64,000 nt of DNA from Dolomedes plantarius. Taxonomy: Eukaryota > Arthropoda > Arachnida > Araneae > Dolomedidae. The stretch's first letter is position 1. Each line of letters opens with the position of its first letter. A program made the translations under genes and the position numbers. Location: NCBI GenBank assembly GCA_907164885.2, contig OU015496.1, forward strand, positions 110,902,707 through 110,966,706, given 5' to 3'. Positions 47,230 to 59,212 of this stretch are shown here, piece by piece. Under the pieces are notes generated by a model. That model had not been told where the DNA came from and searched no databases. It saw only the letters and a list, made by a program, of their open reading frames with translations.

Positions 47230-48315
47230 AGAGCAGTTACAGTTCATTTCTTCTCATTCAATCATCCTTTTTACGCAAAAAGACTAGCATTTAAGATTAA
47301 AGTTATCATAGCATTAATTCTGTCTTCCTGCATCAGTTAAAGCTTGTTTATTGTTAATGAGATTTTTCTAATTTGATTATTCAAAGTTGATTAATATTAA
47401 CGCAAAACTCAGACGTGAATGCTTTCATATACAAATTTATGTATAAAAAGAACACTCTGAAGAAGAAACCCTTCAGAATAAAAACTAAATAAAAAGTCTA
47501 GAATGATCGCTTCAAAGAGTCAGCAGTTTCTGAAGCAAATAATTACTTCTAAATCTAAAATAGAGTAATTTTTTAAATGTTATTTTTAACAGTGAATAAA
47601 AGAATACTTAAAGCCCTCCAAAGAACATTAAACAGAAATGGAATCTTAGAAAAAAAAATTCGGGAAGCAATATTACTGGTTAAAATTTTGAAAGATAGTT
47701 GATTTGAACGTATGTTTACCTTTTACTCCTTACTCATTGTCTGAGCTTTTAACTGATAGTAAAAAGGATTTAACGGATAATTTCTCTAATACTTAAAATT
47801 AAATTTTACATAAATTGCAGCAACCTGATATTCTTCTGTCCATCTCAGTTACTTACATATTTTCTGACAGTTTTGCATGCAAATATGTCAATATTTAAAG
47901 TAAAAGAAATTTTACTGCTTTGAATAATTCATACTATTAAAAAATTCGAAAGGATGAAGGACATTAAATCCAAAACAAACTTGATCAATTGAATGAAACT
48001 GTTTGTAATACAAACATGTACAAGGTTATCTAATAACGTAAATATTTAATTAGTTTTATCAAGTTTAATCTGAAATAATCATGAGATAGTTTGGGGATTA
48101 AAATCAGCATAATTGTTCCACAAAGAAGGGTGTTCCGGATTAAATTCCCAAGCTAGTCATTATTTTTCAAGTGTAAGACAAAATGTCTTAAAAATGCACG
48201 TTTGAACTTAATTTCTGAGGGAAATTCAGTTCAATAAAACTATTAACCTTTTCCTTAAGGGGTGGAATAGCATATATCCCAAGAATACGGGCCCAAAAAT
48301 GAATATATATATATA
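47230..48315. other. AT-rich sequence, nothing recognised
   Basis: No supported feature. A short TA run (48304-48315) precedes the pogo element. Confidence 0.45.
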
Positions 48316-49748
48316 CAGTGGACGCTCGTTAATTCGAACTCGGTTAATTCGAACTTTCGGTTAATTCAAACTAATCCAAAGGCCCCCAAAAACTTGTATT
48401 GGAGTTAATGTTAAAAATATCTCATTAATTCGAACTACATTTTTATCACTTCGGCTAATTCGAACTAAAAATTTGACAAAAAAAAATTCTTTTTCCTCGT
48501 TTAATGGTTAAAATGCACACTGTATTTATTATTTTGTGTGTTAAAATTTCTTTTCTGTGTAAAGAGGCACATGCCTGCATTCCTAGACTATTGCATGTCC
48601 GCTAAACGTTAGTAGCTATTGTCCTTCATATTAGTGCTAAACAGAAAAAGCAATTTTCCTTTATTCGGATCGATTTTCTTAGAATTTCAGAAAAACTAGT
48701 CTTTACTATAGATTCTAGGGAGCTGCGTCAGTTATAACTGCAGTGCAGACAAGTTAATGTGGTCTAGTTTCTGTTCCTCATTGTATGGTGTGAACGTGTA
48801 AAAATTCAGGATGTCTACACGTGGAAAGTACAAAACCCTAACTTTGAAGACAAAGGTAGAAATTTTAAAGAAAGTAGAGAATGGCAAAGTTAGAAGCTGA
48901 CTATAGAATTTTAAAAAATGCCTTGTCAACTAATTTGAAAAACAAGAAGTCAATTTTAGATTCATGGGAAAAATAAAAATTTGCTAGAGGAAGGAAACGC
49001 ATGGGAAATGCGTCCCAAGAAGTTCTAGAAAAAGCTCTACTGCTTCCAGGATGTTAGATCTCGAAATTTTCCGATAAATGGACTCCTAGTGCTGACGAAG
49101 GCTGATGAATAGGCAATTCGAATGGGTATTGAAGATTTTAAATGCAGTGATGGATGGCTTTCTCGATTTAAGTCAAGGCACAATATTTCTTATCAAACTG
49201 TATGTGGCCAAAGCTCTGATGTAATCGAAGACGTATGCACTAATTTCGGTAGGAAACTGCCAGGGCTTTTCTCTACTTACCTGCCGAAAAATATTTCTAA
49301 TGCGGCCATAATGGTCAAAGCCAAAATGGACTCTATTAAAACTCTGAAAGCATTTATTTAAGATGGAACCTTCCTCTGAAAATGAATTGAAATGTTTACT
49401 TTAAATCGAGAAGCTGGCTGAACAATGTAGGCATCATAAACAGAACCAAACATCCATTTTACAGTTTTTCCCCCAAAGTGTAATTCATATTTTTAATAAA
49501 AGTTTACTTTATACTGCATATCTTCTGCTTCATTTTATGATTCATGTAAGTCTGTATTGCTTTTTATTATGTTTAACTTTAGATAACATAGCATAATATA
49601 TTTTCTGGGGTTATACATACTAGGAGAGTTTCTTCTTCAGTGATACACATTTAAAGTTATATATTTTCTCTTAACATCGGATAATTCGAACTTCGGATAA
49701 TTCGAACTTTTTTCTGAGAACCTTCGAGTTCGAATTAACGAGCGTCCA

Positions 49749-49751
<3 letters not shown>
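48316..49751 (+). mobile_element. pogo/Tigger transposon, internally deleted
   Basis: Both ends read CAGTGGACGCTCGTTAATTC followed by GAACTCG, perfect inverted repeats of 27 bp, next to TA arrays on each side. Several AATTCGAACT subterminal repeats follow each end, a usual arrangement in Tigger-like elements. The transposase (48811-49361) is broken and lacks its DDE core. Confidence 0.9.
48811..49361 (+). pseudogene. pogo/Tigger transposase: CENPB/psq N-terminus kept, DDE core deleted
   Basis: It starts MSTRGKYKTLTLKTKVEILK, a CENPB/psq-type helix-turn-helix segment, followed by frame changes. The second DNA-binding part is clear at 49122-49220: MGIEDFKCSDGWLSRFKSRH then NISYQTVCGQ. The following KNISNA resembles the start of the first catalytic motif (FNADET in the family), but it jumps straight to AIMVKAKMDSIKTL, which I take as C-terminal sequence. 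The DDE domain therefore seems to have been deleted. Non-functional. Confidence 0.78.
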
Positions 49752-49788
<37 letters not shown>

Positions 49789-49920
49789 ATGTATGTATGT
49801 ATGTATATATATACACATTTATATATGTATGTATATATAAACATATATATATATATATATATACATATACACATACGCATATATATATGTATGTTTGTAT
49901 ATAACCCCCTCTATATATAT
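49752..49920. repeat. Compound TA / TATG microsatellite
   Basis: A TA array passes into TATG units and further TA blocks (to about 49918). Both strands give false ORFs. Confidence 0.93.
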
Positions 49921-50627
49921 AACCCCTTTAATGGCCGTTCTTACAGGGGAATATGTAATTTCCCGTTCTAAGGAGGGGATCTGAAAAATGTGCCCCGAAA
50001 ACTGAAAATGTGCCCCGGTTAAGTTCCTCTGCCCGACCACACCCTAAAACAACCTTTGATTTCTCTTATAAATCTACTGTAGAAACGGTCACATGCATTT
50101 CATAGATTGACCTTAGACATTAAGTTTCTCTTCGCACAATTTTTTACGAGACTATAATAACACAAGTTGGATTAAAAAAGACTTGCAAGAGTGCAATAAC
50201 ATAATTTTATTTTAACTGAGCTCTCTCGATGAATGAAACTACCCTAACAAAAACTTATCGCCTCTAAGTATTTACTGACAACGAGCTCTCTAGCTATACT
50301 TTAATTTCCCGCGTACCTTTCCGCTACTCTACTTCCTCAGTACTGACTCCTCAGTACTTCCTCAGTACTTGTAGTCTTTTTTTTTAACCCTACCGACGTG
50401 GATGCGTTATTCAACACTTTAAAAGTTTCCAATAAAAAACGGCCAAAAGAAAAAAAGAATCAACAAAAACAGCAACAGAAAACCAGGAAATAATAGGAAA
50501 AATAAATAGTGAACAAATAGATATTTTTAAAAAGTACTCTGAAATTACAAATAATAAATAAACAGAAAAGTAAACAGAAAGATTTTTAAAAAATTAATTA
50601 AAGCGTCGTGTAGTTGAATAAAGTCCG
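49921..50627. other. No gene recognised
   Basis: A near-repeat of AAATGTGCCCCG occurs twice near 49986-50018. A patch of CCTCAGTACT repeats lies at 50334-50370. Confidence 0.4.
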
Positions 50628-51208
50628 GTTATGTAAAACTTTTCAGGCAGCAAAAACAGATAAACATTGCTTCAATTTTATCAGCACTTTCTCCTGTTCT
50701 TATATGGTATTTATAGTGTGAATACGAAAAAAAGCACTAAATGCATAAAAGGTGTCTCACTGACGTTAATTACAGCAACGATATGGATCCATAAATTTAT
50801 GGATCCATATAGTCCCAATGGTCTAACATTGTTTGATTTATGCTGTAAAATCGGAGCTATATCGTAAGCACTCCAAAGTACATCAAAGTTTTTTTTTTTT
50901 TTTTTTAAAAAAAAAGGACGTCAAACGGAAATAATTCAAGTACAGAGCAGAACGGACAGTGATGATGTTAGAACTTTTAAATTATATAAAGGCAGTTATG
51001 TAAAATTTTTCAGGCAGCAAAAAACGATAAACATTGCTTCAATTTTATCAGCACTTTCTCCTGTTCTTATTTGGTATTTATAGTGTGAATACGAAAAAAG
51101 CACTAAATGCATAAAAGGTGTCATAAAGTTTTTAAAAAGGTGTCATAAAGGTGTCATAAAGGTGTCAAAAGCACTAAATGCATAAAAGTGCATAAAGTTT
51201 TACATAAC
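50628..51208. repeat. Cluster of local direct and inverted duplications
   Basis: A ~128-bp unit occurs at 50628-50756 and at 50995-51122 (shared phrases AACATTGCTTCAATTTTATC and GCACTTTCTCCTGTTCTTAT). It is followed by three AAAGGTGTCATAAAG-type repeats and a partial third copy of AAGCACTAAATGCATAAAAG. The cluster starts GTTATGTAAAACTTT and ends with the inverse AAAGTTTTACATAAC (51194-51208), so it could be a decayed inverted-repeat element. Confidence 0.82.
50781..50810. repeat. Perfect 30-bp palindrome
   Basis: ATATGGATCCATAAA is followed directly by its exact reverse complement, with no spacer. It lies between the two copies of the 128-bp unit. Confidence 0.95.
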
Positions 51209-51211
51209 TTT

Positions 51212-53505
51212 TAAATTATATAAAGGATTAGTTATTTAGAATCACATGAAAGCTAAAATCACAGATCTATCAAACACAGTAAGTCTAATTTACATTGACA
51301 AAATTAGTTATTTTGAGGTGCATTTGGCTCTACTTAAATGTTTCTTTTAGGAAAGATTGGAAAGGATTCAGGAAAAACTAATTTTCAATGCAATTCAAAT
51401 TTTGAAGTATAAAATTTTTATTCTGGCATTTGCAACATAATAACGTAACATTGTTCTTTTCAGAAAAGATTTATAATGCATAAAAGACCTCCAAATCATA
51501 CAGATACATTCTCGTTAACTGGGTGAGCCAGTAAGGTCATGATTCCAAGTCAGGAAGCAGTTACATACTACTGTCTTTCTGAAGACAAAAAGCATTATAC
51601 CGGAGAAATTTAAACTTTCTCTTGAGAAATTACAATAAATCTAAAGTGTTGATTTTTTAAGATTTCTGTTTTTGTGGTGACAATATAAAATTATTATTTT
51701 GTGTGTGTGTATGAGTGTACGTATCTTGAATGCGCTTTATAATACCGTCAATAACTCATTCACCCACTCGATGCCTTTTTTTGTTTGTTTGTTTGTTCAA
51801 GAACGATTACAAAACATTTCGTAAATTCATTAACTTCATAATCGGGTTAGTATAACCAAGAGATTATGAGGTAAGAAGCGTTAGGACGACGAACTGATAA
51901 GGAATTGGGGATGGAAAATATTTATAAAGAAAAAATTAAAAAATTTTAAAAAAAAAGGTTATTTCATTTCTCCAGATCGTTTTCCAGGGACAGTGAATCG
52001 ATTTTGTCCTTCCGCTCTTTATTTTTCCCATTCCTTTGAATTTTTTAGTGGCGCCATCTGTAAGTTTTTTTTGTAAACGTATTAATATTGTTCAGATATT
52101 TTAACAAGAAGCTGGATGAAATTAAAGAAATGTATCGTACACTTCGTAATTTTCGATGAAATTTTTTTCTGTGACAGACAAGCATCTTTAAAAAAACTTG
52201 AAATATATATGACACTTCTCTCACTTGCAGTTCCACTATACTAATCGAAAACTACCTATAGCACAGTTTCTGCAATGGTAAAAAGAAAGCCAAAATTTTT
52301 TTTTGAGAGCTAACAAAATTTATCAATGCTTTGGTTAGTTATTTATAGATTAAATATAACATAAAATATTGAAAGAGAAGCCTTTTCCAGCAGATTTTTC
52401 TTCGTTTCTCATAGAAAAATTAACATAATTTTTCAATCATTTTAAGACTGGAAATTCTGTAGCTTTCACATGACACTTTACAAAATATCACCGCATAAAA
52501 TCCCTGAAACAAAATTTTACCCTCCAAAGATTAACTTCGTTTTAATTCTGAAAATAGCATCATATCCTAAACGATATAACTTACAGTTTCTTCAAAAAGG
52601 GTTACACATGGGATAGAGAATATTAAATGAAAATAAGAAATTTTTATGGAGTTTATTATAAACACTTAAAAGTTAGGTTTAAAATACAAAAGAAATTAAA
52701 TTTTTATAAAACTACATTATAATTTTATATAATAAAAACAGGGTCAGCTTGCAAAAAATTGATATTCAAGAGCAATGGTTCTGCAGGTGGTCTTTCCTCA
52801 AATAGTCACTTTAGTAAATAAAAATATTCACCAATTTAAAAATGACAATATGTGTCCGTAGGATGAATTTACACTCCCGCGATGGCTTATTAATAATAGC
52901 CAACCTGATTTTTCATTGATATTAATGAGAAATATTTAAACATAATGATCACAAATACCTAAGCAGCAAAGGTGTCTTTTCATACCATTTTACTTAGTAA
53001 CCGGTCTTTCACCATATTACAGCACTTAAAAATTAAATCAACAAAGAAAACGAATGAATTCGAAATGTGAATTGCCAATCAATATATTAAAAAGTGAGTT
53101 TGATACAGCCTATGGTGAGTAAACGAAACATTATTCTTATCACAGCTACTAAAAAAGACACGATTTTTATAACCCCCACATTTACTTGTATACCTCTTTT
53201 TATAACAGACTTCAATGTTGTTAAATTACTATAGCAAAAATATAAAAAGTAAATGGTCTTTTGATAAATTTACTTTTTTTAAGCATAAATAGTTTCTTGT
53301 TATTACTAAGGACAATTAATCGGTGGCTTAAAACTACTACAGAAATAGGGGATTCAAAAACATATTTCTTTCATAAAAGACTCCTAAACACGGGAAAAGT
53401 AAATTTTCATGATTTAAGATACTTTCTAATTTCTAGTATAACCCTCTTTTCGTGTGCAAAAGAAAGAATGAACATTAATTTTTATGAGTCTTCTTACATC
53501 AGTGT
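51212..53505. other. AT-rich sequence, nothing recognised
   Basis: (TGTT)n at about 51780-51797 and a TG run near 51701-51712. The 91-codon frame at 53261 has no motif. Confidence 0.45.
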
Positions 53506-53513
53506 AGAACCTA

Positions 53514-53730
53514 CAGTGGCGCACCCAGTGACGTAGCGAGCATAACTGGCGCCGGGGCACAATATCTTTTTAACTCCCCCCCCCCCCGAAAAACATATAG
53601 TAATATAATATATAGAATTAGTTATTTTAGGACCATTTGGTGCCCCTCTGCGGGAGGTGTCCGGGGCATGATAGACCACCTTGCCCCCCTCTCGCTACGC
53701 CACTGGGTCCACCCTCTGGGTGGGCCACTG
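53514..53730. mobile_element. Short hAT MITE with perfect 8-bp duplication
   Basis: AGAACCTA flanks both sides (53506-53513, 53731-53738). The ends CAGTGGCGCACCCAG and, inverted, CAGTGGCCCACCCAGAG are terminal repeats. A second inverted pair lies just inside (53526-53705). No coding. Confidence 0.85.
53526..53705. mobile_element. Second hAT-type MITE nested in the first
   Basis: CAGTGACGTAGCGAG at the left and CAGTGGCGTAGCGAG (inverted) at the right. Flanks GGCGCACC and GGTCCACC agree at six of eight positions, so a second hAT-like insertion into the outer element is plausible. It contains a C12 run. Confidence 0.65.
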
Positions 53731-53738
53731 AGAACCTA

Positions 53739-55061
53739 TGTTACACATATTTAAATTTTATTATCATACATATTTCAATATGTGTAACATAGATATTTAA
53801 ATATATATTTAAATTTTATTAATATGTATGAAGAATAAATTTCCTGCATTTCTTCATGTTCAAGAATCGGTTATTTAAAATTAAAATGTAAAATGTATTT
53901 GAGACAATATTATGTATACTCGCCGAACTCGTTGATCGTGAAAGTATTACCAACATTTTTCTAAAGACTAATTACTAATACAACTATAACTATCTATATT
54001 TATCATCAAACCAGCAAAAGAATAAAAAAAATTAAGGGAATGGGTATAAAAATATATTTTATAATCGCTAAAAAATGTTTTAAATCCTGTATGAGCGTTT
54101 GTTTGCTGATCCACGAGAAAGAAATTCCCATGGCTCATATGGTAATAAATTGTCATTACTTTGTCTAGTGCTGCTCTCTAGTGGTCATATCTCAAAGTAT
54201 TTTTTATGTTTTAGAGCTAATATTGTGGAATGAACCATTGTGAAAGGCGGATCTCTACTTTTGGGTAATTGTTTAAAAAATTAAGGGTTTCAGTTTTTAA
54301 ATATTACTTTTTTGAAAACCTAATTTACTGTAAAGAACAGATATCATGCGATATATGGAATGGAGAATATTTTTCGGGCATCGTTCGTTGATTGGTGTTA
54401 CGTAAGAGCCAGAAAAAAATGGAGGGTGAGGAGAGAGTACACATCTACGTCTTTCTTATTTCTTTTCTCTCAGAGATTACTAACAAAGCATGCCACAGCA
54501 CCGAAAATTTGGTGAAGATTGAGATCAAATATACCCCCTCCCCCTGCTCAGATGCATTGAAAAAAAGTAATAATCTATTAAGAAAATAGTTAATTCCTTT
54601 GTTATAAATATATATAGGGGGATACAATAGTATGTACTGAGGGAAGGTGCATATGATCACTTTTAGACAAAAGCTCCAGAAAAGTATCAAAAATAGGTAT
54701 AAAAACCAAAATATAAGCAAGATAAAAAAATTATTTTAAATTTTCTTTCAATCACGTGCTCGGAATGTAGTAAGAACAATACATTAATGTATAATATTAA
54801 ATGAAGGCAGAAGAAGAAATCTTGATCAGGAGCTTAAGATGATTGCAACTATTGTGAGCTTCTTCCTGATTCATAGTAATTAAATCTACAAATTTTAGTG
54901 TACAATGTGTGTAAATAATTCCACAGACTTTATCTTACAGATGGGTATTACTCAGGAACACACTTTTCAGTCTATTGTTGATGTTGATGTCAAAGAGGAA
55001 AGGAAATAACTCAAACTTTTTTTAATAATTTCTTCCAACTTACTTCTCTGTTAAGTTTGTT
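53739..55061. other. AT-rich sequence, nothing recognised
   Basis: No supported gene or TE terminus. Confidence 0.45.
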
Positions 55062-55084
55062 CCCCCCCCCCCCACACACACACA

Positions 55085-55143
<59 letters not shown>

Positions 55144-55149
55144 GGACAT

Positions 55150-55201
<52 letters not shown>
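55062..55201. repeat. Compound microsatellite C12-(CA)n-(TA)n with inverted core
   Basis: A C run, about 20 CA units, then TA, an AAGGACATCCTT segment, and TA again. The last part is an inverted repeat around CA. Confidence 0.95.
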
Positions 55202-55203
<2 letters not shown>

Positions 55204-56761
55204 GAGAAATCTTTTGTTTGAAGAAAACACAAGTCACATTAGTTTGGTTTAAAAGGTACTTTCTATATTTTGAGATATATACGCAAAATTTCAATACTTA
55301 AAGGTAATAGCGATCTTGGAATGTATACGGAAGAAATCAGTATGGCTCTGCATCCCGCCACAAAGACAAATTACGCACTGATTAAATTTTAGGTCCTTCT
55401 ATTTCTTGATAAATGTGACGAGATCATACTTGTCATTTATATAATGGTTATAGCAACAGGGAGAATATTCTTCTCGTTCCAGTTGAATCAACATTACTCA
55501 AAGACTCAATGTTTGATGAGACTCAAAATCACGAGCCTCAAAGTTTTTTTTTTTTTCCTTTTAATTTCCTTAAAAGTATTCGCACGAAAAATGTTTGTTC
55601 TGCTTCGGAATTTTAAGCTATTGTAGTTGTTAGCTGAAGTTATCTTGATTTGAAAGCCAATATTGTTACTAACCTGACATTGCAAGTTGTTACTAATCAG
55701 GGAAAATAATCCCTGTAGGAAACCTATAGATTACACAGATATATGTTTGCTAAATTGCTCTAACTATCCGTTAAATTATTTGTTGACTAATGTTAAATTA
55801 TTTGTTGGTGTTTTCGGTGCATTCGGAGACACTGCCCTGGTGTAGAACCGATAATATGAATATAAACTGCTCCGTGTTAGCTGTTATATGAACTGGAAAT
55901 ACTTTTTTTTTCTTCATAAAATTAATTTTCATCTAAAGCGTGAAGTTACAAATACCATTACGGTTCGATGAATTCAAGATTTTCTTAAATGTAATTAAGT
56001 TTTATAAAGTAAAATTTTCAAAAGACGACTCGATTTGAGAATAATAAACAGTTTACTTTCTATTTAAGGAAATTCCAGCCTTTCACTTTAAAACATTCTT
56101 ACAAAGATAATTTGTTATACAGATACTGGCTTAAGTTGTAAACAAATTAATCTAATGAAAGGTAACAACTGCACTTTTATCTATAGTATAATGAAACGTC
56201 AAATGTATAAATTCAGTGATATAAATTCGCCTCGCATTATTGAAAGTGAGTTTGATTAAAGAAACAAAACTGGTAATAATAAAAACATTATATATACAAA
56301 AATTAATCTAATAAAATGTATATTTATGTACGTGTATGAGTTTATCAGCGTAATTTTGTATCCTTTTGACCTTTGCATGATCCCATGCTGCAGGTTTTCA
56401 TATGTACAAGAAAGCATGTCAAGCAACAAAAGAAACCGATAGTTGTTTATTTCGTATCACAATCATTTATTTCTCGTAGTTATTTTATCTGTGGAACGGA
56501 AGGAATGTTCTAGAACACGGGGTCACAATATGACCCCAGATTGAGATCCCGAAAGTTGCAATCATTTTAATCTTAAATTTCACTATGCAGGTTTTCTGAG
56601 TTGTAATTAATTTCTAAATGCAGTACTCTGCTAGCGGTTGTAACACTGAAAATAAAGTAACTTAAAAATTACTACCGTGGTTATTTAAAAAATAGTAAAA
56701 GCTGCGAGTTCATAAGCAATTTCATATTTTTCTCAATTTTTTTGCTCTTGGGAATTACTTA
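55202..56761. other. AT-rich sequence, nothing recognised
   Basis: No supported gene or repeat, apart from T runs (55545-55556). Confidence 0.45.
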
Positions 56762-56822
56762 CAAGGTGCGCCCATAAAGTAACCGGACATTTTTTTATAA
56801 ATAAGAAAAATATTACTCACCT

Positions 56823-56995
56823 TCAAATAAATTTATCTCCTTCAAAGTAATCGCCAAAGGAGTCTATACAAATTTTCCAACGTTTCTTCCAGTCATCGAA
56901 GCACTGTTTATAGGCGTTGGAACTGACCGTTCGCAAAATACGCGTAACATTTGATTTAATATCCGAGACGTTTTCAAATCTCTGTCCTTTCATGG
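56823..56995 (-). pseudogene. Antisense copy of the mariner transposase C-terminus
   Basis: Reads KGQRFENVSDIKSNVTRILR, then AYKQCFDDWKKRWKICIDSF, ending GDYFEGDKFI with a stop at 56823-56825. DDWKKRW and YFEGD are closer to what I know of mariner C-termini than the sense arm's NVLKKRW and YFERD. This arm therefore seems the better-preserved copy. Confidence 0.8.
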
Positions 56996-56998
56996 ATT

Positions 56999-57466
56999 TT
57001 GCATTTTTTTTATTTCAAAGGATTTATTCACCACGAATTTGTTCCTGAAAATCAAACAATTAATCAATGTTTTTACAAGGAGGTGCTTTTTCGATTAAGA
57101 AACGGGATAAGGCGAGTTAGGAACCGTTTGATTCTGGGCAATGGTTTCTTTTACACGGTAATGCTAGGCCCCCATGCAGCAATTTCTGTACAACAATATC
57201 TTGCTAAGCATTCAATTACAGTGATAAATCACCCACCATATTCTCCCGACTTATCGTCAGCTGATTTTTTCCTTTTTCCAAAGCTTAAGATGGCCATGAA
57301 AGGACAGAGATTTGAAAACGTCTCGGATATTAAATCAAATGTTACGCGTATTTTGCGAACGGTTAGTTCCAACTCCTATAAACAGTGTTTCAATGTTTTG
57401 AAGAAACGTTGGGAAAATTGTATAGACTCCTTTGGCGATTACTTTGAAAGAGATAAATTTATTTGA
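56999..57466 (+). pseudogene. Mariner transposase, C-terminal half, damaged
   Basis: The frame begins FYFKGFIHHEFVPENQTINQ and continues VLFRLRNGIRRVRNRLI. The second catalytic region is disturbed: in an alternative frame the DNA gives HGNAR where mariners have HHDNA, so Asp appears replaced by Gly, and the main frame reads through it out of phase. It resumes as HSITVINHPPYSPDLSSADF (third Asp in ADFFLF) and ends YFERDKFI. The first Asp is missing. Family: mariner (Mos1/irritans-like group). Confidence 0.85.
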
Positions 57467-57603
57467 AGGTGAGTAATATTTTTCTTATTTATAAAAAATT
57501 GTTCAGTTACTTTATGGGCGCACCTTGTATATATAAGGTAAAAATTTTATTCTAAAAATCTAATATTAGAGTGTTTTTTTTACCCTATTAAAGTATTTTT
57601 ATG

Positions 57604-58104
57604 TTAAGGCTGTTGTGTACTTATCCTATTGGATTCGCTCACCTCAACCTATGGAGAAAACGTGTCTACTACTGACAGTTACATAAATGCTGATAATCCA
57701 ATAAAAATGGTACTTTCAGATAGCTTGAACATTTCTGCACCTTGCAAACGGATTCATTTTATAAATTTCGTAAACCAAAGGAATTTACGAGCGTTTAAAG
57801 CACATTATACCATATTTTTCCCCAAATAATTTAAATTTAAAAATATTATTAAATATTAATTTAAATTTAAAAAATTATTATATATTAATATATTTTAAAT
57901 TTAAAAATATTATTTATAAAAATATTATAAATTTATTAAAAAACGAAAAATGCCCCAAGGTGTAAAATTTCTTTCTCTATTACGGAGTATAATTTTTTTT
58001 TTTCAATCTTTCCATCCAAGTCGACAATCCGTGGACACATTTTCTCTATAGGTTAACACTGAGGTGAGCGAATCCAACAGGGTTTTAGTACAAAGCACCC
58101 TTAA
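57604..58104. mobile_element. TTAA-flanked MITE, copy 5
   Basis: TTAA at 57604-57607 and 58101-58104, with GGCTGTTGTGTACTTATCCT at the left. Expanded AATTTAAA/ATATTAT repeats near 57830-57945 make it longer than copy 4. The body otherwise follows the family. The 66-codon ORF is a shadow. Confidence 0.9.
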
Positions 58105-58422
58105 TGTTGCAGAAGCTACCAGGATCGGCTATTTGAAAATGGGAATCGAGGGTGACGGGACTATCGCGACTGTAATAAAATTGGGTAACATTGTTCTAGA
58201 ACAACGTTTCTCAACCTTTTTCTAACCTTGTACCCCTTAGTAAAATTTTTTCATCGATTGTAGCCCGGGAATGTACTCTGACATAGAGATCATGCAAATA
58301 AGAGTGTGTTTAAATCATTTTAATTCTGATCACACTAGCCGAATACCCGTGTTTCTATACGGAGTACATTCAAATTAAATACAATGGTCAATGTGTGCAA
58401 TTAATGCCAAAAAATATATATA

Positions 58423-59212
58423 CAGTGATTTCCGCTTATAAGAATCACGTTTGTTATTACTGTTTTTGATTCTTATAAGCGGTTGATTCTTATAACTGAA
58501 ATTTAGGTTTTTGGACAGGAACACACACACCTATATATACATATATTAGATAATTTACCATAAAATACTCTTTAACTTACATTAACTATCTTTTATTAAA
58601 ATTGTTTTTTATAGTTTTAAAAATAAAACTTAATTTTTAGACCTATAAGTAGATACACATGATTATAGTAAGAGAAGAAAAAATACAATATTTGTTACAA
58701 GTTACAACATACCTGCTTAACATTTTTATCATTTCAACTACAGGAAGGGAGCAAGAAAAAGTTTTCTACGGTAGTTTGACGTAATGAAGTTTTCAGAAGG
58801 CTGTTTATACCTCTTTCAATACTTATAGTCTCAGACGAAGATTTACTCGGACGGGTAAAGTTGCCCCCGGGTCAAGCTAATAGGACAGTGTTGTGGTAAA
58901 GCATTTAAGGGGAAACTATTATGTTATGTCTAATAAAGAAAGGGGTGAATTTTACGACTATATTCCATCCCATCTTATCAATCTTTCTTTAAAAAAAAGA
59001 AAGAACTTCGTGCCTTTTGAGGGTTTAAGTAGCTTTTTTGGAAAAATGAAAGGAAAGCGAAGAGTGTAAACTGATTCTTAAAACCGGTGGATTGATTCTT
59101 TAAAGCGAAAATTTTAACATGGAAATAATTCATTTGTTTTTGTTTTCGCGATATTGATTCTAATAAACGGTTGATTCTTATAACCAGTGATCACTATAAG
59201 CGGTGGTTACTG
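58423..59212. mobile_element. pogo-like MITE nested in Helitron copy 3
   Basis: TA flanks CAGTGATTTCCGCTTATAAG (left) and CAGTAACCACCGCTTATAGT (right, inverted). Subterminal repeats of GATTCTTATAAGCGGTTG type lie near each end. It is 790 bp, with no clear coding. It sits in the same TA-rich position of the Helitron as the unrelated insertion at 30301-31084. Confidence 0.75.

Larger units (their letters stand above)
56762..57527 (+). mobile_element. Fold-back mariner: 234-bp inverted repeats
   Basis: TA flanks both ends. CAAGGTGCGCCCATAAAGTA starts the left arm and, inverted, the right. The left arm (56762-56995) and right arm (57294-57527) are both 234 bp and nearly exact inverse copies. Both contain the transposase 3' coding end plus 3' UTR. 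The original 5' portion of the element (N-terminal coding) is gone. A spacer of about 298 bp carries the middle of the transposase. Confidence 0.92.

Noticed and set aside
54445..54720. A hydrophobic 91-codon minus-strand ORF as a small membrane protein
   Set aside because: Low-complexity Leu/Ile/Phe content expected from AT-rich DNA, and it overlaps an ORF of similar quality on the other strand.
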